A stretch of DNA of 64,000 bases from Janthinobacterium sp. 1_2014MBL_MicDiv (GTDB taxonomy: Bacteria > Pseudomonadota > Gammaproteobacteria > Burkholderiales > Burkholderiaceae_D), in contig NZ_CP011319.1 in assembly GCF_001865675.1 (NCBI RefSeq), positions 6,200,001 through 6,264,000 on the forward strand, given 5' to 3'. The position numbers and the translations under genes were made by a program. Below are positions 36,053 through 53,266 of this stretch, in pieces. The notes under the pieces were generated by a model. The model saw nothing but the letters and a program-made list of their open reading frames with translations. It was not told the DNA's origin and ran no database searches. Position 1 is the first letter of the stretch. Each line of letters opens with the position of its first letter.

Positions 36053-37432
36053 TTAAAAGACCTTTAATCCCTTCAGCATCACGATCAGGATCAGCACGGG
36101 CGAGACAAAGCGCAGCAGGAACAGCAGCACATGCGCCAGGGTTTTATTTTGCAACTGGCCGTGATTGCCGATCGCCTCAATGAAGTTCTGCTTGCCCCAG
36201 GCCCAGCCTGTAAACAAGGCGATGGCGATGCCGCCCACGGGCAGGAAGATATTTGACGAGACAAAGTCGAACAGATCAAACATATTCAAGTGAAACAGCT
36301 TGAAATCCGCCAGCGTGCTGTTACTCAAGGCGCACACGGAGCCGAGCACGGCCAGCAGCAGCATGGTCACGATGGTGGCTTTGGTACGCGTCCAGCCGAA
36401 ACGCTCATGGAAAATCACCACTGGCACTTCCATCAGCGACAGCATCGCCCCCGTGGCGGCCACGGCGGCCAGGATGAAAAACACCACCATCAGGACTTGC
36501 CCTATGGGGATTTGCGAAAACACGGCCGGGATCGTGATGAACACCAGCGACGGTCCCGCGCTGGGGGCGAAACCAAACGTGAACACGGCGGGGAAGATGG
36601 CGATGCCAGCCAGCATCGATACACCGAGGTCGGCCGCCATCACGCGCAAGGTGGTGACGGGGATATTCTGGTCATCGCGGAAATAACTGCCGTAGGTCAT
36701 CATCGTACCCATGCCGACGGACAACTTAAAGAAGGCCAGGCCCATGGCCGTCAGCACGACGGAGGCCGTCAGCTTGGAAAAATCAGGACGGAACAGAAAG
36801 GCCAGGCCTTCGCCGGCTTTATCGAGCGACAGGCTGACCGCGCAGAGCAGGAGCAGCAGCAGGAACAGCAGCGGCATCAGCTTCTTGGCGATCGCTTCGA
36901 TGCCTTTGGTTACGCCCAGCATCAGGATGCCGCCGATAAACAACAGCACGCCCCATTGCCACAGCAGCGATTGCCATGGATTGCTGATCAGCGAAGCGAA
37001 GGCCGCTTCCGTCACCAGCTTGTCGCTGCTGAGGATGGAGCCATCGATGGCCTTGGCGATATAGGCAAACACCCAGCCCACGACTTCCGAATAGAACGCG
37101 ACGATCAGGAAGGCGGCCACCATGCCGATGAAGCCGACCAGCCACCAGGGCTTGCCCTTGGGCGCCAGCTGTTCCATGGTGGAAATCGGATTGACCTTGG
37201 CCCGGCGTCCCAGGGTGATTTCCGCGATCATCACGGGCAGTCCTACTAACAAGGTGGCGAGCAGATAGATGAGCAGGAAGCCGGCGCCGCCATTGGCACC
37301 CGTCAGGTAAGGGAACTTCCAGATATTGCCGAGACCGACTGCGGAACCGAGGGTGGCGGCGAGTACGCCGAAGCCAGTGGTAAAGCCAGCTCGTTTCAGG
37401 GTCAGGCCTGATCCTTGAGCTTGTTGTTTCAT
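36053..37432 (-). CDS. NSS-family sodium-dependent transporter (LeuT-like)
   Basis: This encodes 459 residues from MKQQAQGSG; the longer open frame upstream lies in the rRNA promoter region. The first helix has the sodium/substrate motif ATLGSAVGLGNIWKFPYLTGANGGAGFLLIYLL, and about 12 membrane segments follow. It imports an amino acid or related compound with sodium across the inner membrane. The substrate is not predictable. Confidence 0.92.
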   Translation of the reverse strand: MKQQAQGSGLTLKRAGFTTGFGVLAATLGSAVGLGNIWKFPYLTGANGGAGFLLIYLLATLLVGLPVMIAEITLGRRAKVNPISTMEQLAPKGKPWWLVGFIGMVAAFLIVAFYSEVVGWVFAYIAKAIDGSILSSDKLVTEAAFASLISNPWQSLLWQWGVLLFIGGILMLGVTKGIEAIAKKLMPLLFLLLLLLCAVSLSLDKAGEGLAFLFRPDFSKLTASVVLTAMGLAFFKLSVGMGTMMTYGSYFRDDQNIPVTTLRVMAADLGVSMLAGIAIFPAVFTFGFAPSAGPSLVFITIPAVFSQIPIGQVLMVVFFILAAVAATGAMLSLMEVPVVIFHERFGWTRTKATIVTMLLLAVLGSVCALSNSTLADFKLFHLNMFDLFDFVSSNIFLPVGGIAIALFTGWAWGKQNFIEAIGNHGQLQNKTLAHVLLFLLRFVSPVLILIVMLKGLKVF

Positions 37433-37514
37433 GGTGAATCTTCTATGGATGGACGCGGATTTGCGCTGAGGGGGCGAAATTGTAGCAGCTGGCCGCAAAT
37501 ACCCCGGAAAAGCC

Positions 37515-37649
37515 TTGCTTCTACAGGGGCGCTTTGCTATAGTTCGCCTCCCCAATGAGACGCACTAGTTTGCGGCACAAAAGGGACAGTCTTCCGGGGC
37601 TGGGTAGTAAAAAGAAGGAGTTGACGGACGTAGCAAATTGCTTCATACT
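37515..37649 (+). promoter_or_regulatory. Two promoters of rRNA operon 1
   Basis: P1 is TTGCTT (37515), 17 nt, TATAGT (37538). P2 is TTGACG (37621), 17 nt, CATACT (37644). Both have consensus spacing. A boxA-like TTCTTTAACAA follows at about 37716, and the leader to 37916 carries the stem GAGCGACCCGTCGC near the processing site. The same two promoters precede operon 2. Confidence 0.85.
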
Positions 37650-37916
37650 CTTCCTTCTTCGCAGCTGACAAACACAACGCTTTGTCGATAGCGCGAAAGC
37701 AGTAACCGAATACAGTTCTTTAACAATTAACAGTCGATAAGTGTGGGCATTTGATGTTAGTGCAGCGTCGATCTTCGGATTGGCGTAATACTTAAAATAT
37801 CAAATGTTCACAAGAAATAATGAAATAGGATACTTCTTCGGAAGTAGCCTGTCAGTTTTTTGAGTGAGCGACCCGTCGCAAGACGGTGCCAATAAAATGG
37901 CAAAGTAACAGAGATT

Positions 37917-39450
<1,534 letters not shown>

Positions 39451-39545
39451 GAGTTTGCACGAATCAGTAATGATTCACGCATCAAATGTTCACACTTATC
39501 GGCTGTTAGTAAGAGAAGAAACAGTAGTCGTAGTAGCACCGCGTT

Positions 39546-39622
39546 GGGGCTGTAGCTCAGCTGGTTAGAGCACCGTGTTGATAACGCGGGGGTCGTTGGT
39601 TCGAGTCCAACCAGCCCTACCA
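39546..39622 (+). tRNA. tRNA-Ile (anticodon GAT), operon 1
   Basis: 77 nt with CCA; anticodon stem-loop contains CTGATAA-type loop TTGATAAC, T loop TTCGAGTCC. It lies in the 16S-23S spacer. Confidence 0.97.
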
Positions 39623-39640
39623 GTTAAGTAGTAAATCTCA

Positions 39641-39716
39641 GGGGGATTAGCTCAGCTGGGAGAGCACCTGCTTTGCAAGCAGGGGGTCGTCGGTTCGATC
39701 CCGTCATCCTCCACCA
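39641..39716 (+). tRNA. tRNA-Ala (anticodon TGC), operon 1
   Basis: 76 nt with CCA; anticodon loop TTTGCAA within CTGCTTTGCAAGCAG. 18 bp after tRNA-Ile. A second boxA-like TTCTTTAACAA lies downstream at about 39800, before the 23S gene. Confidence 0.97.
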
Positions 39717-39969
39717 CGTTTTACCAAAAGCGCAAACGTAAATCAGTGTTGATCACAACACCAGGATTTAGGTTTGATCTTTTAGCGATCAAAGCTGTTT
39801 CGTTCTTTAACAATCTGGAAGAAGTAAAGATTATTTATTGATCGGTTTGCCGTAAAAAGCAAATCGATGGGTAATGATTGTATGTATCAACAAACAAGCA
39901 ACAACGTTGTACTTTCTTATCCCTGTAGCGCTCTTTGATTATTTAGGTAATCAGAGGCTAACGTTATAG

Positions 39970-42845
<2,876 letters not shown>

Positions 42846-42992
42846 ATAACCTTAGCAGGTACAGAGGATAAGAAAGTAACGTTGTGAGTTGTTGATACCA
42901 CTCATTACCCAAGTAATACCTCAATATATAATCCGCTTCTTCCAGATTTCGACACCTGTCGCCCCATTGGGGACAGGCTGTCATACAAGTTA

Positions 42993-43109
42993 TGCCTGAT
43001 GACCATAGCAAGTTGGTCCCACCCCTTCCCATCCCGAACAGGACCGTGAAACAACTTTGCGCCGATGATAGTGCTGCAACCAGTGTGAAAGTAGGTTATC
43101 GTCAGGCTT
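42993..43109 (+). rRNA. rrf: 5S ribosomal RNA, copy 1
   Basis: About 117 nt, from TGCCTGATGACCATAGC to GTCAGGCTT; ends pair, with the conserved CCATCCCGAAC loop. Confidence 0.95.
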
Positions 43110-43126
43110 GTTATACGCAGTAGAAG

Positions 43127-43158
43127 AAAACCCCGCCAGTGATGGTGGGGTTTTTTTT
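43127..43158 (+). terminator. Terminator of rRNA operon 1
   Basis: AACCCCGCC, AGTGAT, GGTGGGGTT followed by a run of T. Confidence 0.9.
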
Positions 43159-43398
43159 CGTCTGACGGTTTATTCACCAGGCATTACTGGCAATCCAGCC
43201 GTCGATCGGTATCAACTTTCCCTTGTCGATGCTCCTGCAGTTGCCTGGCCAGGTACGAGCTGGTGCAACAGCATGTGGGTCTGTCCGTTAATGCGCAAGC
43301 GTCAACGGGTACAAGGGTGTTCCGGATGGTATTACCAGGTCAATTTGATGGTGATATGGCATCGAGTAATTAAATTTCACACTTTCTTAGAATAAACC
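43159..43398. other. Spacer between the two rRNA operons
   Basis: About 240 bp with no credible open frame, RNA fold or repeat. It is distinct from the regions flanking the rRNA block, so the two operons are not a simple overlapping assembly duplicate. Confidence 0.6.
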
Positions 43399-43531
43399 TT
43401 GCTGCCTGCGTGGAGCTTTGCTATAGTTCGCCTCCCCAATGAGACGCTGCGGTTTGCGAAACAAAGGGATCACTGGAAACGGTGAAGGTAGTAAAAAGAA
43501 GGTTGACGGATTTGGCGAAATGCTTCATACT
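43399..43531 (+). promoter_or_regulatory. Two promoters of rRNA operon 2
   Basis: P1 is TTGCTG (43399), 17 nt, TATAGT (43422). P2 is TTGACG (43503), 17 nt, CATACT (43526). The sequence between the promoters has drifted from operon 1, while the hexamers, spacing and the TTCGCCTCCCCAATGAGACG start region are kept. Confidence 0.85.
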
Positions 43532-43797
43532 CTTTCTTCTTCGCAGCTGACAAACACAACGCTTTGTCGATAGCGCGAAAGCAGTAACCGAATACAGTTC
43601 TTTAACAATTAACAGTCGATAAGTGTGGGCATTTGATGTAGTGCAGCAGCGATCTTCGGATTGCTGTAATACTTAAAATATCAAATGTTCACAAGAAATA
43701 ATGAAATAGGATACTTCTTCGGAAGTAGCCTGTCAGTTTTTTGAGTGAGCGACCCGTCGCAAGACGGTGCCAATAAAATGGCAAAGTAACAGAGATT

Positions 43798-45331
<1,534 letters not shown>

Positions 45332-45426
45332 GAGTTTGCACGAATCAGTAATGATTCACGCATCAAATGTTCACACTTATCGGCTGTTAGTAAGAGAAGA
45401 AACAGTAGTCGTAGTAGCACCGCGTT

Positions 45427-45503
45427 GGGGCTGTAGCTCAGCTGGTTAGAGCACCGTGTTGATAACGCGGGGGTCGTTGGTTCGAGTCCAACCAGCCCTA
45501 CCA
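45427..45503 (+). tRNA. tRNA-Ile (anticodon GAT), operon 2
   Basis: 77 nt, identical to the operon 1 copy, with CCA. Confidence 0.97.
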
Positions 45504-45513
45504 GTCATACCCA

Positions 45514-45589
45514 GGGGGATTAGCTCAGCTGGGAGAGCACCTGCTTTGCAAGCAGGGGGTCGTCGGTTCGATCCCGTCATCCTCCACCA
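45514..45589 (+). tRNA. tRNA-Ala (anticodon TGC), operon 2
   Basis: 76 nt, identical to the operon 1 copy. Only 10 bp from tRNA-Ile, versus 18 bp in operon 1. Confidence 0.97.
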
Positions 45590-45848
45590 AGTATTTTGAA
45601 AGTGCAAACGTAAGCCGGTCAACAAGACTTGGGTTTAGGTTTGATCTTTTAGCGATCAAAGCTGTTTCGTTCTTTAACAATCTGGAAGAAGTAAAGATTA
45701 TTTATTGATTGAGTCTATACATGTAGCAATACATGAGGCGGCTCAATGGGTAATGATTGTATGTATCAACAAACAAGCAACAACGTTGTACTTTCTTATC
45801 CCTGTAACGCTCTTTGATGATTTCGATTATCAGAGGCTAACGTTATAG

Positions 45849-48738
<2,890 letters not shown>

Positions 48739-48885
48739 ATAACCTTAGCAGGTACAGAGGATAAGAAAGTAACGTTGTGAGTTGTTGATACCACTCATTA
48801 CCCAAGTAATACCTCAATACATAATCCGCTTCTTCCAGATTCATGACGCTGCTGCCCAATCGGGAGCAACCGTCAGTACAAGTTA

Positions 48886-49002
48886 TGCCTGATGACCATA
48901 GCAAGTTGGTCCCACCCCTTCCCATCCCGAACAGGACCGTGAAACAACTTTGCGCCGATGATAGTGCTGCAACCAGTGTGAAAGTAGGTTATCGTCAGGC
49001 TT
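48886..49002 (+). rRNA. rrf: 5S ribosomal RNA, copy 2
   Basis: 117 nt, same as copy 1; the preceding 23S-5S spacer differs from operon 1. Confidence 0.95.
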
Positions 49003-49018
49003 GTTATACGCAGTAGAG

Positions 49019-49052
49019 AAAAACCCCACCGGACTCCGGTGGGGTTTTTTTT
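49019..49052 (+). terminator. Terminator of rRNA operon 2
   Basis: CCCCACCGG, ACT, CCGGTGGGG followed by eight T. Confidence 0.92.
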
Positions 49053-49086
49053 CGTCTGCTGATTTCATATCGTACAACCACAAACG

Positions 49087-49197
49087 TCAAAGGCACCGCT
49101 GCGCGCGCTGCAATTCACTGATGTTGTCGTGATTGGCCATCCTTTTCTCCAGCGCTTTCCCTGCCGTATCCAGACACTTGCCTGGCACGTTGTGCAT
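49087..49197 (-). CDS. Possible 36-residue small ORF or gene remnant
   Basis: Reads MHNVPGKCLDTAGKALEKR then MANHDNISELQRAQRCL. Composition is protein-like and unlike nearby frames, but there is no convincing ribosome site and no recognisable family. It may be the 3' remnant of a lost gene in the 360-bp, lower-GC gap between rRNA operon 2 and the CPBP gene. The rest of that gap holds nothing I can identify. Confidence 0.2.
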   Translation of the reverse strand: MHNVPGKCLDTAGKALEKRMANHDNISELQRAQRCL

Positions 49198-49416
49198 GAA
49201 ATGCAACAGCTTCCATTATTTACATAAGCGCTTATATAAATGCTGCTACTATCGCTACATGAAACAAGCATGCGGCACCCAACGACGGCAGCTGACCGAA
49301 TTGCTCGATGCCGCCGTTCAGCACGGTGTTTGAACAACGCTCCTTTGGCGAGTGCATGCGCAACACAAGCAAGCAGGTAAAAGTAATTCCCTGAATACTC
49401 TCTGAGGAAAGTGACA

Positions 49417-50289
49417 ATGGAAACGACACTGAACATGGCAACCAAGAAATCCCCGCTGGCCCGCCTGACGGCCTATCCCCTGGTGCAGATCGTGCTGGGC
49501 ATGGTGCTCACTTTTGCCGCCGTGCCGCTGACCATGATCATGGCCTCCAAGCTGGTGGACAAGTCCTATCGCATCGTATGGCCGCAACTGCTGGCGGCGG
49601 TACTGGTATGGTGCGGCTACCGTTTCCATGTCCGCCGCATCGAGAAACGCCAGCCCATTGAACTGGCGCTGCCTGGCATGGCGCGTGAGCTGGGGCGCGG
49701 TCTGTTGCTGGGCGCCACATTGGTCACCCTGACCTTTGCCGTGCTGGCCCTGCTGGGTGTGTATCGCTTCAGCGGCGTCAACGCCCTGAATATGCTGCTG
49801 TTGTTCCCGCTGGCCGAACTGCTGCTGGTGGGGATGGCTGAGGAGATGATGTTTCGCGGCGTACTCTTTGGCGTGACGGAACGTGCGCTGGGCAGCAAGC
49901 TTGCCATCGCGATTTCATCCCTGGTGTTCAGCCTGGCCCATTTGCCCAATGACGGTTTTTCGGTGCTGGCGATCGCCGGGCTGGTCGCGTACGGGGTGCT
50001 GCAGGCGGCGCTGTATATGCGGACGCGCCGCTTGTGGATCTGCATCGGCACGCATATCGGCTGGAATTACTGCGTTGGCCAGGTGTTTTCATCGACCGTG
50101 TCCGGCCATGCGGAGACCGGCGGCCTGCTGCGCGGCGAATTGGCAGGCAATGCCATGCTGACTGGCGGCGCCTTCGGCGTGGAAGGTTCGCTGGTGACCG
50201 TCTTGCTGATCAGCGTCGCCGCCGCGTACTGCCTGCGCCAGGTCTTTACCGGCGGGCAGGCGGTACGGCCGGCGGCGGCACCGGAATAA
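49417..50289 (+). CDS. CPBP-family (CAAX-like) intramembrane metalloprotease
   Basis: This encodes 290 residues from METTLN; GAGGAAA lies suitably upstream. About eight membrane segments. The active-site motifs of the family are present: EEMMFRG in the LVGMAEEMMFRGVLFG helix, SLAHLPND and GTHIGWN. CPBP proteins cleave or process membrane or peptide substrates, and some serve bacteriocin immunity; no bacteriocin gene is seen here. Substrate unknown. Confidence 0.85.
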   Translation: METTLNMATKKSPLARLTAYPLVQIVLGMVLTFAAVPLTMIMASKLVDKSYRIVWPQLLAAVLVWCGYRFHVRRIEKRQPIELALPGMARELGRGLLLGATLVTLTFAVLALLGVYRFSGVNALNMLLLFPLAELLLVGMAEEMMFRGVLFGVTERALGSKLAIAISSLVFSLAHLPNDGFSVLAIAGLVAYGVLQAALYMRTRRLWICIGTHIGWNYCVGQVFSSTVSGHAETGGLLRGELAGNAMLTGGAFGVEGSLVTVLLISVAAAYCLRQVFTGGQAVRPAAAPE

Positions 50290-50300
50290 GTGCGCGGATC

Positions 50301-51803
50301 TTATTGGCCGGCAACCACCGGCGTCGCGCCACTCCTGGCCACCCACTCGATCAAGGCATCGACAGCGGCGCGGCCGTTGCCGTTACCCACCAGGTCGCTA
50401 TTGATCATGGCGACCACCACGCACTGCTGGTTGTTGGCGTCGGGCACATAGCCGGCGACGGCCACTACATTCTTCAACGTTCCCGTCTTGATGCGGGCCC
50501 GCGCGGCGGCCGGACTGCCCAGCAGGCGCTTGCGCATGGTGCCATCGAGCGCGACGATAGGCAGGCTGGACTGGAACTCGGGCGCCCACGGGCTTTGCAG
50601 CATCGCTTGCAGCACGCCGGCCATTTGCGCTGGCGCAATGCGGCCCGTGCGCGACAAGCCTGAACCGTTATCGACCAGCATGCCTTGCGTCTCGATATTG
50701 TGCCGCTGGAACCATTCCTGGATCACTAGCCGCGCGCGGGCAGCCGTGTCTTCCGGCGCCGTCATGGCGACGGGGCGGCTGCCCAGCCAGCCATCGCTTT
50801 GCAGACTGCCCAGGCTCAGGAACAAGGTGCGGGCCAGGGTGTTATCGGAGGTTTTGTTGATATCGCGCAGTACTTCCGGCAAGGCGCGTGCCACATGGTC
50901 GGCCAGCATGCGCGTGCCGACCGGTTCGGCCGTCGGCGGCAACCCCGTAAACGGCGCTTCGCGCACAACGCCCGTGATGGTGCCGCCCAGGCGTTTCCAG
51001 GTGGCACGGAACAAGCGGTCCGCGTAATCGTTGCGGTCGAGCACATTGATGCTGGTGCCCTTGCTGCAATTCTGCGGGAACGTGCCGTGCAGTATCACCT
51101 GCAGCTTGCCGCCGGCATCGCGCCGGTATTCGGGCGGGCGCCAGCCGTCTTCCCATCTGGCGCAACTGCCCTTGACCAGTTTCATGTCGCTCGTGATGCT
51201 GACGTTTTCCAAGGGCGGCTGCATCAGGATGGTCAATTGCCGCTCCGTCGAACTCATGTCGATATCGAGCAGATTGGTGTTCAGCAATAAGGCATCGGGA
51301 ATGACGTTGTAGCGGAACTCGGCCGACTCGTCGAAGGGCGCGGCGCCGATGTCGGGCCGGGCCGGCTGGAACAGCTGGCGGTCGAGGATCAGATCGCCCT
51401 TGATTTTCACGATGCCCTGGTTGCGCAGGGTTTGCAGCATGTGCGCGAGCACGTCGGCATTGAAATCCGTGTCGGCGCCGCCGCGCAGGATCAGGTCGCC
51501 CTTCAGTACGCCATTGATGACGTCGGCGCTGGTGCGCAACTCCGTGCGGCCGCGGAAGATGGGGCCCAGCTGTTCCAGGCCCACGGCCGTCGTCACCAGC
51601 TTCATGGTGGACGCCGGCTGCATGCTGCGCTCGGCCCCATGCGACAGCACGGTGGTGTTGCCGCGCAAGACGATGGCGCCCATGGCGTCTTCCGGGATAT
51701 TCGCGCTGCGCAGCAGCAGGCTGACGGATTCGGGCAATTGCGCCTGTGCAGTCGACAGGCCGAGGCCGGCCAGCAGGGCGGCGATGATGACGGGACGGAA
51801 CAT
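50301..51803 (-). CDS. dacB: D-alanyl-D-alanine carboxypeptidase/endopeptidase (PBP4, class C)
   Basis: This encodes 500 residues. A signal peptide ends STAQAQ (about residue 22). The three serine-enzyme motifs are STMK (about residue 65, MQPASTMKLVTT), SDN in INKTSDNTLART and KTGT in ARIKTGTLKNV. The large insert between the first two motifs is typical of class C PBPs (domains II and III). It trims or opens cross-links in periplasmic peptidoglycan. It lies 8 bp after the SpmA-SpmB fusion gene on the same strand. Confidence 0.93.
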   Translation of the reverse strand: MFRPVIIAALLAGLGLSTAQAQLPESVSLLLRSANIPEDAMGAIVLRGNTTVLSHGAERSMQPASTMKLVTTAVGLEQLGPIFRGRTELRTSADVINGVLKGDLILRGGADTDFNADVLAHMLQTLRNQGIVKIKGDLILDRQLFQPARPDIGAAPFDESAEFRYNVIPDALLLNTNLLDIDMSSTERQLTILMQPPLENVSITSDMKLVKGSCARWEDGWRPPEYRRDAGGKLQVILHGTFPQNCSKGTSINVLDRNDYADRLFRATWKRLGGTITGVVREAPFTGLPPTAEPVGTRMLADHVARALPEVLRDINKTSDNTLARTLFLSLGSLQSDGWLGSRPVAMTAPEDTAARARLVIQEWFQRHNIETQGMLVDNGSGLSRTGRIAPAQMAGVLQAMLQSPWAPEFQSSLPIVALDGTMRKRLLGSPAAARARIKTGTLKNVVAVAGYVPDANNQQCVVVAMINSDLVGNGNGRAAVDALIEWVARSGATPVVAGQ

Positions 51804-51811
51804 GGCTCTCC

Positions 51812-53050
51812 TTAGTGGAAAAAGACGTAGGCGACGAAGACGGCGGTGATCACGCCGGCCAGGTCGGCGATCAGGCCGGCCGTGATGGCATAGCGCGTCT
51901 TGCGGATGCCCACCGAGCCGAAGTACAGGGCCACGATATAGAACGTGGTGTCGGCCGAGCCCTGGAAGACGCAGGCCAGGCGGCCGACGAACGAGTCGAC
52001 GCCGTAAGTGTTCATGGCGTCGATCATCATGGCTTTCGAACCGGAGCCGCTGAGCGGCTTCATCATGGCCGTGGGCAGGGCGGGCACGAAGTCCGTATTG
52101 ATGCCCAGGTTGGCGAAGAACCAGTTCATGCCGCTCATCAGGAAATTGAATACGCCCGCGTTGCGGATCACGCTGATGGCCACCAGCATGCCGACCAGGT
52201 AGGGAATCACGGTGATCGACGTCTGGATGCCGCCTTTCGCCCCTTCGATGAAGGCGTCATACACGTTCACCTTCTTGCGCAGGGCGCCGATGATGAAAAT
52301 GGCGATGACGCTGATCAACACCAGGTTGCTGACCACTTTGGAGACCAGTTCGATTTCCTGTTTCGTCAGGTACTGGGTGAAGTACCAGATCATGGCGACG
52401 ATGGCGCTCGTCATGCCGCCCATCCAGCCCAGCACGACCCGGTTGAGCAAGTTGATGCGCTGCTTGATGGAGACGGTGATGATGCCGACCATGGTGGCCA
52501 CATAGGTGGCGATCATGCAGGGAATAAAGATGTCGGACGGGTCGGCCGCGCCGAGGATCGAGCGCTGCGCCATGATGGCCAGCGGAATCAGGGTCAGGCC
52601 CGAGGTGTGCAGCACCAAAAACATGATTTGCGCATTCGTCGCCTCTTCCTTGTTCGGATTCAAGGTTTGCAGGCTTTCCATGGCCTTCAAGCCGAATGGC
52701 GTGGCCGCATTGTCCAGGCCCAGCAGGTTGGCCGAGAAATTCATCACCATGTGGCCCGTGGCCGGATGGTCCTTGGGAATTTCCGGGAAGATCCGAGAAA
52801 AGAAGGGCGCGATCACTTTCGCCAGCCAGCCGACGATGCCGGCCTTCTCGCCGATGTTCATGATGCCCAGCCATAAGGTCATCACGCCCGCCAGCGGCAG
52901 GGCGATATCCATCACGCCCATGCGCGCCGTCTCGAACGTGCCGTCGATGATGCGCTTGAAGATATCGGTATCGCCGAGAAACAGCCACTGCAGCACTGCG
53001 GCCAGGAAGCCAACGAGGAAAAAGCCGGACCAGATGTAATTAAGTGCCAT
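51812..53050 (-). CDS. Fused spore-maturation-like SpmA-SpmB (Gate/nucleoside-recognition) membrane protein
   Basis: This encodes 412 residues. Two Gate-domain halves are seen: residues about 40-190 (SpmA-like, FSANLLGLDNAATPFGLKAMESLQ) and about 230-400 (SpmB-like, KGGIQTSITVIPYLVGMLVAISVIRNAG, SGSKAMMIDAMNTYGVDSFVGRLACVFQGSADTTFYIVALYFGSVG). About ten membrane segments. In Bacillus, spmA and spmB are in an operon with dacB and act on the spore cortex; here a non-sporulating organism has a fused version next to PBP4. Its transport role is unknown. Confidence 0.85.
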   Translation of the reverse strand: MALNYIWSGFFLVGFLAAVLQWLFLGDTDIFKRIIDGTFETARMGVMDIALPLAGVMTLWLGIMNIGEKAGIVGWLAKVIAPFFSRIFPEIPKDHPATGHMVMNFSANLLGLDNAATPFGLKAMESLQTLNPNKEEATNAQIMFLVLHTSGLTLIPLAIMAQRSILGAADPSDIFIPCMIATYVATMVGIITVSIKQRINLLNRVVLGWMGGMTSAIVAMIWYFTQYLTKQEIELVSKVVSNLVLISVIAIFIIGALRKKVNVYDAFIEGAKGGIQTSITVIPYLVGMLVAISVIRNAGVFNFLMSGMNWFFANLGINTDFVPALPTAMMKPLSGSGSKAMMIDAMNTYGVDSFVGRLACVFQGSADTTFYIVALYFGSVGIRKTRYAITAGLIADLAGVITAVFVAYVFFH

Positions 53051-53149
53051 ATGCGATCAGTTCTGTGTGTCGGGGAGGTGAAAAATATCTGCAAGCAAAG
53101 TATAGAGGTAGCCCGATACGAGTTGATGAAAGAATGCAGCAATCGCATG

Positions 53150-53211
53150 CCAAAAAGTTATAAGCTGGCAGTCTGTTTTCATTGGCGCCCCGTAGCTTGC
53201 CCGCGTAGTGT
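53150..53211 (+). promoter_or_regulatory. Shared bipartite promoter element, solute-binding protein copy
   Basis: CCAAAAAGTTAT, 15 nt, TTTCATTGGC with -35 TTGGCG, 18 nt, -10 TAGTGT. Twelve-base left and ten-base right blocks are identical to those at 55114. The gene start is 55 bp beyond. Confidence 0.7.
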
Positions 53212-53266
53212 GGGGGATGCCTGTCGCTTGTCGCTGTTCTTTACCCTTGTCTGCACTGGATCACTG

